Source of the DNA: JAEUOS01 sp031423955
GTDB lineage: Bacteria; Pseudomonadota; Gammaproteobacteria; Burkholderiales; JAEUOS01
Length of the DNA: 64,000 nt
NCBI GenBank assembly: GCA_031423955.1
Contig: JANPGJ010000162.1
Span: 1-64,000, forward strand
Reading direction: 5' to 3'
Shown here piece by piece: positions 36,029 to 43,386 of the stretch (position 1 is its first letter; the number at the start of each line of letters is the position of its first letter). The notes under the pieces were generated by a model. That model was not told the DNA's origin. It saw nothing but the letters and a program-made list of their open reading frames with translations, and did not search any database. The position numbers and the translations under genes were made by a program.

Positions 36029-36868
36029 CTAGATCGACCCGCCACGACGGGTGCCTGCCGACTCCATGCTCTTGAGCACATTCTCCACGCCGCTCACGCC
36101 GCGGACCGCGCTTGTCAACTCCGCGCAGGCCGCCGCCTGCGCGACGGTATTGACCACACCGGAGAGCATGACGCGACCACCCAGCGCGGCAATCGCGACC
36201 TGACAATCGCGGGTCTTGCCGTCACGCCGCAGCACGGCGCGGCAGCGCGCCTCCAGCGCCGCGTTTTCAAGCCGCGCGCGCGAACTCTCGGTCTCCGCGA
36301 AATCGGCGGACCTGACCGCGTGCACCACCGCCTCGACGCATTCGGCCACCGACATGCGCTCGGTATTGAGCACCACATCGTAGTGCGTGGCATCGGTCGC
36401 CGCCACCGCGAAATTGCGCTTCATGATCGCGTCATGCGCCTGATCGCTGTGCGCGATCTCGGTGATCACGCGGTCGCGCTCGTCCGAATCCAGGCGCTCC
36501 ATCATGCGCTCGACCCGCAACTCGGTAGGCGCGCAGACCCTGACGCACACCACGTGCGGGATGCTGCGCAGCAAGGCGGTGGCGCCCCATCCACGCAGCA
36601 CGATGCCCTCGGAAGTCTCGGCGGCCAGTGTAAGAATCTCGTCCGCGGAATGAATCGCGATCGACGCCTGATCGATGGTCATGCGGTCAAGAAAGCCGAG
36701 CTTGCCCTGTAGATAGCTGATGACGTGCGTCTTGCGCAGCCGAGTCTTGTCCGCCACATGGTCAACGATCTCGTGGTGCTTCACCCGGATGTTGAACACG
36801 TCACCCAGGCCATAGGCCACGTCCTTGCCGAGCGAACCCATTTCACGACTCATTGCGATGACTGGCAT
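36029..36868 (-). CDS. Cytidylate kinase-like protein with C-terminal BON domain
   Basis: A 279-residue protein. Residues 1-200 match the cytidylate-kinase-like family: IAMSREMGSLGKDVA (modified P loop with Asp in place of Ser/Thr), then DRMTIDQASIA, GIVLRGWGATALL and RVERMMERLDSDERD. Residues from about 205 form a BON-like domain (RCRAVLRRDGKT, VAIAALGGRVMLSGVVNT, VRGVSGVENVLKSM), usually tied to membranes or osmotic stress. Start at 36868 with GGAG 11 bp upstream. No nucleotide-metabolism genes are nearby, so a regulatory kinase role is as likely as CMP phosphorylation. Confidence 0.75.
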   Translation of the reverse strand: MPVIAMSREMGSLGKDVAYGLGDVFNIRVKHHEIVDHVADKTRLRKTHVISYLQGKLGFLDRMTIDQASIAIHSADEILTLAAETSEGIVLRGWGATALLRSIPHVVCVRVCAPTELRVERMMERLDSDERDRVITEIAHSDQAHDAIMKRNFAVAATDATHYDVVLNTERMSVAECVEAVVHAVRSADFAETESSRARLENAALEARCRAVLRRDGKTRDCQVAIAALGGRVMLSGVVNTVAQAAACAELTSAVRGVSGVENVLKSMESAGTRRGGSI

Positions 36869-36975
36869 GGGTGTCGGGGCTCCGGAAATGGAATGCGTTA
36901 ACTGCAGCCTGGATGCGAAGCAAGTATACGCGGCTGCCAGCAGGTCCGGCGGCAATCACGGTTGTCGCAACTGTT

Positions 36976-37644
36976 TCAAAGAAACGTTGAAATCTCCTGC
37001 AGCGCCTTGCGCTTGATGTCCGGCACCTTGACGCCGGTGGCCGGATACCCCGCCACCAGCAGCAAAAACGGCCGTTCGCCCTTCGGCCGTCCCAGGATTT
37101 TGTTCAAGAATCCCATCGGGCTCGGCGTGTGGGTAAGGGTCGCAAGGCCGGCGGCATGCAGTGCGGTGATCAGCATGCCGCAGGCGATGCCAGTGGATTG
37201 GCCGACGTAGTAGTTTTTCACGCGGCGGCCGTCGTCGAGCACGGAATGGGTCTTCTCGAAGATCGCGACAAGCCAGGGTGCGATGTCGAGAAATTCCTTG
37301 TGTTCGTCGGTCCCCAGTGGCGCCAGCGCATCAAGCCACTCCTGCGGGGCGCGGCCGTTGTAGAACTCGCGCTCCTCCTTTTCAGCCTCGCGGCGGATGG
37401 TGGCCTTGATCGCCGGATCGCTGATCGCCACGAAGTGCCAGGGCTGCAGCGCGGCGCCGGACGGCGCGCTGCCGGCCGCCAACAGGCATTGCTCGATGAT
37501 CTCGCGCGGCACCGGGCGATCGGCGAATTCACGTACCGTACGCCGGCGCTGGATCTCGGCGTTGAAGCTGCGCGCGCGCTCGATCATTTCGGCCGGCGGA
37601 TACTCCTGCCAGCTGGTGAGCGGGATGAAGTTGGCTGCTTTCAT
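36976..37644 (-). CDS. Nitroreductase-family flavoprotein resembling iodotyrosine deiodinase
   Basis: A 222-residue FMN-dependent protein of the nitroreductase superfamily. The FMN-binding RRRTVREF and SAPSGAALQPWHF segments are clear. Beyond the common fold, the lid region contains E91, Y95 and K116 with the same spacing as the Glu-Tyr-Lys triad that holds the amino-acid part of halotyrosine in mammalian iodotyrosine deiodinase, within the similar context KEFLDIAP; further matches are IACGMLITALHAAGL and the C-terminal VAGYPA. No membrane anchor is present. It lies 30 bp downstream of a Bug-family gene and close to a reductive-dehalogenase-like gene. Confidence 0.82.
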   Translation of the reverse strand: MKAANFIPLTSWQEYPPAEMIERARSFNAEIQRRRTVREFADRPVPREIIEQCLLAAGSAPSGAALQPWHFVAISDPAIKATIRREAEKEEREFYNGRAPQEWLDALAPLGTDEHKEFLDIAPWLVAIFEKTHSVLDDGRRVKNYYVGQSTGIACGMLITALHAAGLATLTHTPSPMGFLNKILGRPKGERPFLLLVAGYPATGVKVPDIKRKALQEISTFL

Positions 37645-37674
37645 GTGGGGCTTCCGGGTTGGCGACGGGGCGTC

Positions 37675-38640
37675 TTACTCGACCTTGATATTGGCTTCCT
37701 TGACCACCCGGCCCCAGCGGGCGATCTCGCTTGTGACATGCGCGGCGAGCTGCTCGGGCGAGCTTGCCACCACGTTCATGCCGAGCGCCTGCAGGCGCTC
37801 GTTCATTTCCTTTGCTTGCAGGATGCGCACGACATCCGCGTGTGTGCGTTCGATCACCGCCTTGGGTGTGCCTGCGGGAACAAACAAGGCGAACCAGGTC
37901 GAAACATCGAACCCCGGCACGCCAGAGTCGGCCAGCGGCGCGATGTCCGGGGCGCCGGAGGAGCGATCCCTGGAGGTGATCGCCAGCACCCGCACGCGGC
38001 CGGCGCGCGCCTGCGGCATGATCGCGGTGACCGTGTCGAACGCCACCTGCACATCGCCGCCAACCAGACCTTGCATCGCTGCTACGGTGCCCTTGAACGG
38101 TATATGGGTCATGCTGGTTGCGGTCAATGAACTGAACAGGGCGATGATCAGGTGCGCCGAAGTGCTGATCCCGGGCGAGCCGATGTTAAGGGCGCCGGGT
38201 CTGGACTTCGCCAAATCGATCAGCTCGCGCACGCTCGCGACCGGCAGCGACGGATGCACCGCCAGCAGGTTGGGAATCGAGACCAGCAGTGACACCGGCG
38301 CGAAGTCGCGCACCGGGTCGTACGGCAGCTTTGCGTACAGGGCCGGGTTGGCGCCATGGGTGCCGATATGGCCCATGAAGATGGTGGAGCCATCGGGCGC
38401 GGACTTGGCCGAGGTCTCGGCGCCGACGATGCTGCCGGCGCCCGGACGATTGTCGACCGTGACCGGCTGACCCCATGTGTCGGTGAGTTTTTGTGCGATC
38501 AGGCGGCCGAGCGTATCGGTCGCGGCGCCGGGCGGGAACGGCACGATGATTCGCACCGGGCGGGTTGGCGTGCCGCCGGTCTGGGCAAACGCCAGCGGAG
38601 TGACGACGAGGCACAAGACCGCAAGGGTCAGTTTCAACAT
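37675..38640 (-). CDS. Bug/TctC-family periplasmic solute-binding protein
   Basis: A 321-residue exported binding protein. The signal peptide LTLAVLCLVVTPLAFAQ is followed by the Bug-family start RPVRIIVPFPPGAATDTLGR, then GQPVTVDNRPGAGSIVGAE and LPYDPVRDFAPVSLL. These proteins bind carboxylated compounds such as tricarboxylates, aromatic acids or amino acids. The membrane partners TctA/TctB are absent here, as is common for Bug proteins in Burkholderiales. GGAG precedes the ATG. It sits between the dehalogenase-like gene and the nitroreductase gene on one strand. Confidence 0.92.
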   Translation of the reverse strand: MLKLTLAVLCLVVTPLAFAQTGGTPTRPVRIIVPFPPGAATDTLGRLIAQKLTDTWGQPVTVDNRPGAGSIVGAETSAKSAPDGSTIFMGHIGTHGANPALYAKLPYDPVRDFAPVSLLVSIPNLLAVHPSLPVASVRELIDLAKSRPGALNIGSPGISTSAHLIIALFSSLTATSMTHIPFKGTVAAMQGLVGGDVQVAFDTVTAIMPQARAGRVRVLAITSRDRSSGAPDIAPLADSGVPGFDVSTWFALFVPAGTPKAVIERTHADVVRILQAKEMNERLQALGMNVVASSPEQLAAHVTSEIARWGRVVKEANIKVE

Positions 38641-38670
38641 GATGGTCTCCGGTTTTGCTGGCCGTCGCGA

Positions 38671-40773
38671 TTATGCATCCGGCCCTTCGTTGCGCATCCG
38701 CGCGTGTACCGGGGTCTCGGCTTCCTGGTAGCGCCGCAAACCGGCTTCGCGATCAACCGGAAGTACGGTGGTCATCGTCGTGCCGCCGGGAGGCTGCAAT
38801 TCCGGCGGGAACATTGCCAGTTTTTGCCTGTCGCCCAGGCGCAGGCGCGAGATGTCGATGTCGCGTTCATTGGTGCCGGCCAGCGGATGCACGGCGACGC
38901 CGTCGACCACCTCGAGGTCGAACCACCAGCGCTTGATCGGGTTGCGCGCGCCGTTGCCGTCGAAATCATCCCGGTCGGCGATCGATTTGGCGAGTTCCGG
39001 ATGTTCGATCGATTGCCACATGAGTTGTTCGGCGGCGACCGTGTCCTCGCGATTCCACGGGCACATCTTCATGCAGCGCCCGCAGGCCGAGCCCTTCATG
39101 TTGGTGACGCGGTACTTGGTGCATTTCTCGACATCGGCCTTCCAGATTTCATAGCCGTTGAACATCACCTTGGGACCGAAGGTGATGGCGTTGCACGGGC
39201 ATTCGCGGGCGCACTTGCGGCAGTTGTCGCAGAAATTCTGCAGGCCGAAATCGATCGGCAGGTCGACCGTCATCGGCAGGTCGGTGGTGAACACCACGGA
39301 CTTCGAGCGAGGGCCGATGAACGGGTTGAGGATGGTGTCGCCGATGCGGCTGACTTCGCCCAGGCCCGCCATCAGGATCGCCGGATTGTGGATCACCTCC
39401 GAGTGCGCGTTTGAATGGGCGCGCGAGGAATAGCCCATGCGCCGGCAATGGGCGGCCATCAAGCCGGCGATCTCGGCGCCGCGCATGTAGGCGCGCATCG
39501 ATTGCGAAGCCGAGATCCAGTCGTCGCCCGAGGCCCCTTCCATGGTCTCGTAGCCCTGGTCGAACAGCATCACCACCGCGTAGTCGTGATAGGCCGCAAT
39601 CGGTTGGCCCTCGACTTCATCGTGCGAGTAGTACATCCATGGTTCGGCGCGGCAGATGCCGACAAAGTCGGCGCCCAGGAAGTAGCCCAGCGCCTTGATC
39701 GCGTCGGCATTGCCTTGCGGGTCCGACAGATCACCGCCGATGCCGGTCGGTGCCAGCTTGTCGCGCCCGCCCTGCAGCGGCACCATCTGCTGGATCAGCG
39801 GTTGCATGCCGAGCGCATAGGGATGCTTCATCGGAAAGCGCATGCGCTCGCGCCTGGCTTTCTCGCCAAGGTCGCCGGCCTGCGCGCGCTTGAAAAAATC
39901 GCCGCGTTTCGGAATGCGCCGGATCTCGTCGGCCAGTACCAGCGTGCTCGGCTGCCGGGTGCGCGCGATCTTCTCCATCGGGTAGCGCCCCAGATGCAGG
40001 GCGCGCTCATCGAGCCTCGCATCCCAGTCATACGGCCGGGTGCCGCCAAGGCCTTCGCGCAGGCCGGCGTCATCGGGCTCAAGTGTTCCGCCGCGGGCCA
40101 GCGGCAGGTCAATCGCCATTTCGTAATCGGTGCTGACCACCGCCAACCGGAACCCGCGGCGGATGAATGGCGCCGCCAGGCGATCGCCTTCGGCGCGCAC
40201 CACGCCGGCACGCGCCGCCACGTGCTCGATGTCGACCGTGCTCGCGCCATTGGCATGGCCGCGCGCGGAAAAGCCCATCCAGCGCAGGTAGCCCGACAGG
40301 ACGACCGCCAATTCGGTCGCACGCAAGTCGGTGCGCGCAGCGTTGCCGCCGGCGATCCAGGCATGGCCGGGATGGCCGGGTTGTGGTTCGCGGCCGAATT
40401 CGACCAGCAATACAAGCGCGTGGCTGTGCGCCGGTCGCTGTGCGTCGAGCCAGTCGGATTCGGTCAGGGTGCAAATGCCGGCAATGCTGGCATCCAGGAA
40501 GTAGGCTGAGGCCTTGAGGTTGTCGGCGCGAATTTGCGGCGCGGCCGGGACCGGCGCGCGCGCGCCGGCCATCGGGCCATCAAGGAAGCGGCGAAACAGG
40601 CCGAGATACTCGGGGAAAATGTGCTTGATGCTGTCGCGCGATGCGGTTTGCGTGTCGTCCGGCTGGGCGGCGCTGCATGGCGCGGGCGGGGCGCCGGCGG
40701 CTTCGCGCGCGACCTGTTCGAGCGGCAGCGGGCTCAGGTGATATGGACGCTGCCGATGGCTGTGAAGCCGCAT
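38671..40773 (-). CDS. Cytosolic reductive-dehalogenase-like B12/Fe-S protein with internal duplication
   Basis: A 700-residue protein of the RdhA superfamily without a Tat or Sec signal, so likely cytoplasmic and non-respiratory. Two related modules are visible: about 80-245 (SAYFLDASIAGICTLTESDW, RWMGFSARGHANG, TDYEMAIDLPL) and about 350-510 (LGYFLGADFVGICRAEPW, RRMGYSSRAHSNAHSE, TDLPMTVDLPI). Two [4Fe-4S] motifs follow only the second: CDNCRKCAREC (about 515) and a C...CGRCMKMCPW set (about 555-580). The first module has presumably lost cofactor binding. No ferredoxin-reductase domain is fused, so electrons must come from elsewhere. The Bug gene follows by 30 bp. Epoxyqueuosine reductase (QueG) is the main relative it could be confused with, but length and motifs fit RdhA better. 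Confidence 0.8.
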   Translation of the reverse strand: MRLHSHRQRPYHLSPLPLEQVAREAAGAPPAPCSAAQPDDTQTASRDSIKHIFPEYLGLFRRFLDGPMAGARAPVPAAPQIRADNLKASAYFLDASIAGICTLTESDWLDAQRPAHSHALVLLVEFGREPQPGHPGHAWIAGGNAARTDLRATELAVVLSGYLRWMGFSARGHANGASTVDIEHVAARAGVVRAEGDRLAAPFIRRGFRLAVVSTDYEMAIDLPLARGGTLEPDDAGLREGLGGTRPYDWDARLDERALHLGRYPMEKIARTRQPSTLVLADEIRRIPKRGDFFKRAQAGDLGEKARRERMRFPMKHPYALGMQPLIQQMVPLQGGRDKLAPTGIGGDLSDPQGNADAIKALGYFLGADFVGICRAEPWMYYSHDEVEGQPIAAYHDYAVVMLFDQGYETMEGASGDDWISASQSMRAYMRGAEIAGLMAAHCRRMGYSSRAHSNAHSEVIHNPAILMAGLGEVSRIGDTILNPFIGPRSKSVVFTTDLPMTVDLPIDFGLQNFCDNCRKCARECPCNAITFGPKVMFNGYEIWKADVEKCTKYRVTNMKGSACGRCMKMCPWNREDTVAAEQLMWQSIEHPELAKSIADRDDFDGNGARNPIKRWWFDLEVVDGVAVHPLAGTNERDIDISRLRLGDRQKLAMFPPELQPPGGTTMTTVLPVDREAGLRRYQEAETPVHARMRNEGPDA

Positions 40774-40897
40774 GCTTGGACCTTTCGGGACGCCTGCGGC
40801 GTCGGGGTGGGCTTGCCGGCGTATTCAAGCACATGGCGAGCCGGTCCGTCGGGCGGCGCTGGCGGCAAGTCGCGCCGGCGGTGCGCGCCGCGCGCGA

Positions 40898-42052
40898 TCA
40901 GGGCGCCTTGACCACCGAACCGCGTCGGCGCGAAGCGTAGACGCCGCCGGCGCCCATCGACAAGGCGAGCACCCAGAATACCGGCACCATCCCGAGGGCA
41001 CTGCCGAGCGCGCCAAACAGCAGTGGCAAGGTGGCGTGGCTGGTGTTCATCACCATGGTGCGCACACCCACCGCCTCGCCGGCGCGCCCGGCCGGCGCTG
41101 CATGGTGCAACAGGCTCATCACCATCGGTTGCGCGCTGCCCAGACCGAGGCCCAGGATAAACGCCAGGATGAACAGGGCCGGCACCAGGCTTACCAGCGG
41201 AAACACGAAGTACACCGCCGCGGTGATCGCAAGCGCCATGGTCAGCGTCTGCCACTCCGACAGGTTGCGGGCGATCCACGGCATCGCGGCGCGCACGACA
41301 AAGGTGGCAAAGCCAAACGCCCCCATGATCAGGCCGATGGTCGATGCCGACAAACCCAGGCGCGAGCCTTGCAGCGGCATCATGAAGGTAAACAGGTCCC
41401 AGGCCATCGACAGCAGTCCACTGACGATGAAAACCGCGCGCAGCGGTGCGTCGCGCAGCAGGTCGATCACTTGCGGATTGGCCGGCGGTTTGGCGGTGCC
41501 GTGTGCATGTCGCGCATGGCGCCGCACGATCGGCCAGAACACCAGCAGCGCCAGCAGCGGGAACATCGCGATCAGGAAAAAGCTGCGCGCATGACCAATG
41601 TGATCGATGGCGAAGCCGGCGGTGACGGGTCCGAGCACGCTGGAAGTCGAGAACCCGAGCGCCAGGTAGCCGAAATTGAGGGTGCGCTTCTCCGCCGTGC
41701 TGATATGGCCGACAGCATTGTTGATCGCCACATGGCCGATCATGAAGCCGGTGCCGAGCATCAGGCTGCCGGCATACAGGCCATGGATGGATTGCGCCAG
41801 CCAGGGCGCCAGCGTGCCAGCGATCACCAGCAGCAGCGCCAGCAAGGTAGGCCTGGCGGGCCCGACGCGATCGGTCCAGCGCCCGGTATGCACCGACAGG
41901 AACATCGGGATCACGCCCAGCAATGACATCAACAGGCCGACGCTGAAGGCGGACGCCCCCAGTTGCAGCGCATAGAGCGAAAGCGTGACCCGGGTACCGG
42001 TGTAGGCCAGGTGCGTCAGCACCATCAGCATGATCAGGGAGAGGAGCGGCAC
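40898..42052 (-). CDS. MFS transporter
   Basis: A 384-residue carrier with about twelve hydrophobic helices, starting LSLIMLMVLTHLAYTGTRV. The MFS loop is GRWTDRVGPARPTLLA after the second helix and NAVGHISTAEKRTLNFGYLALGFSTSSVLGP lies in the first half. Substrate unknown. The likely start is GTG at 42052 with GAGAGGGAG-like sequence not clearly placed. Being upstream of the dehalogenase-like gene on the same strand (124 bp), it may import or export compounds of that module. Confidence 0.82.
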   Translation of the reverse strand: MPLLSLIMLMVLTHLAYTGTRVTLSLYALQLGASAFSVGLLMSLLGVIPMFLSVHTGRWTDRVGPARPTLLALLLVIAGTLAPWLAQSIHGLYAGSLMLGTGFMIGHVAINNAVGHISTAEKRTLNFGYLALGFSTSSVLGPVTAGFAIDHIGHARSFFLIAMFPLLALLVFWPIVRRHARHAHGTAKPPANPQVIDLLRDAPLRAVFIVSGLLSMAWDLFTFMMPLQGSRLGLSASTIGLIMGAFGFATFVVRAAMPWIARNLSEWQTLTMALAITAAVYFVFPLVSLVPALFILAFILGLGLGSAQPMVMSLLHHAAPAGRAGEAVGVRTMVMNTSHATLPLLFGALGSALGMVPVFWVLALSMGAGGVYASRRRGSVVKAP

Positions 42053-42197
42053 GCGGCGATCAAGGAGGGCGCCAGCGACACAAACCGGCGCGACTGATTA
42101 TAGGCGGCAACGGCAGCGATAACGCGCCGCCAAGGTGCGATGCGGTGCTTCAGACACGGAAGTGGCGCCGCCTGCGTCGCACGGCCCACCCGCCGCT

Positions 42198-43100
42198 TCA
42201 GGAAAGCGCAAAGCGCGCGTTGTTGCCGGGCAGTGCATGATCAGTGGAGTCGGCGCGCGCGACGCGCCCCTCGCTGATCAGCTTTTGCAGGTGGGCCAGT
42301 ACCGAGCGGCCGGCGGCCTTGTGCAGGCCAGCATCGACGTTCGCATACAGTTTTTGCACCATGGCGTCGATGCTGTCGCAACCTGCGGCCAGACAGGCTA
42401 GCACCTGGTCTTCGCGCTCGCGGCGGTGCTGCAACAGTTGCCCCGCGTATTCCTGCGGCGCCGCGATCGGCGCGCCGTGGGTCGGGTAGTAGAGGCGGTC
42501 GGCGCGCAGGCGCAGCTTTTCCAGGCTGGCCATGTAGGCCGCCATGTCGCCGTCGGGCGGCGACACCACGGTGGTGGACCAGCCCATCACATGGTCGCCG
42601 GTGAAAAGGGCGCCTTCTTCCATGAGGCAATAGCACAAGTGGTTCGAGGTATGGCCTGGTGTCGCCACTGCCTCCAGGGTCCAGCCTGGCCCGCTGCATT
42701 GGTCACCGTCGAACAATTGCAGTTGCGGCACGAAATCATAGTCGGCGCCGGCTTCGGTGGTGTCGCCATGGGCGCCGTGCGGACCGCAGCCGACTACCTG
42801 CGCGCCGGTGCGCGCGGCCAGCGGCGCGGCGGCGGGTGAATGGTCAAGATGGGTATGGGTAATCACCAGATGGCTGATACGCTCGTTCCCCAGGCAGGCC
42901 AGGAGGCCGTCCACGTGGTCCATGTCGAGCGGGCCCGGATCGATCACCGCGACCTGGTCATGGCCGATCACGTAAGTGCCGGAGCCCCAGGCGGTAAAGG
43001 CACCGCTGTTGGGTGCCACCAGACGCCGGATCAGCGGGGTGACGGTGACCAGCTTGCCGTAGGCCGGATCGAACTCGCGAATGAACTTGATTGGGGTCAT
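42198..43100 (-). CDS. Metallo-beta-lactamase-fold hydrolase, LACTB2-like
   Basis: A 300-residue MBL hydrolase with a complete zinc site: THTHLDHS, His in ATPGHTSNH, Asp in TGDHVMG and His in YPTHGAP. After residue 215 it has a helical winged-helix-like tail (LLQHRREREDQVLACL), as in the LACTB2 group. Family members hydrolyse thioesters, lactones or RNA. Start at 43100 is an ATG. It is the first gene of the leftward set and is divergent from acs across a 286-bp region. Confidence 0.85.
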   Translation of the reverse strand: MTPIKFIREFDPAYGKLVTVTPLIRRLVAPNSGAFTAWGSGTYVIGHDQVAVIDPGPLDMDHVDGLLACLGNERISHLVITHTHLDHSPAAAPLAARTGAQVVGCGPHGAHGDTTEAGADYDFVPQLQLFDGDQCSGPGWTLEAVATPGHTSNHLCYCLMEEGALFTGDHVMGWSTTVVSPPDGDMAAYMASLEKLRLRADRLYYPTHGAPIAAPQEYAGQLLQHRREREDQVLACLAAGCDSIDAMVQKLYANVDAGLHKAAGRSVLAHLQKLISEGRVARADSTDHALPGNNARFALS

Positions 43101-43386
43101 GGAAATGGTGCGCCGCAGAATTGAAAGTGTGCGAAAAGTCCGGTGTTGTAAGGATTGTGTAAGCCAACTACCATAACGTCTTGAGATTGGATTTCGGGAG
43201 CATCATGCATTTCCGGCAATGCTTGCCGGTTTGGTGCTTGGTGTACGCGAAACGGAGTGTGGCCTCGCCTTGCTCGAGCTTTGCCGGGACCACAAAAAAG
43301 TGCCACCCGTGTCACCGGCGATTGTCGCAGTTTGAGCGCGCTGACGGTAAGAGCTTACAACGACCATTGCCTGGGAGGAGAGCGGA

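Noticed and set aside
38671..40773. Epoxyqueuosine reductase (QueG) as identity of the B12/Fe-S protein
   Set aside because: Roughly twice the QueG length, duplicated module, and the pattern around the Fe-S cysteines fits reductive-dehalogenase relatives better.
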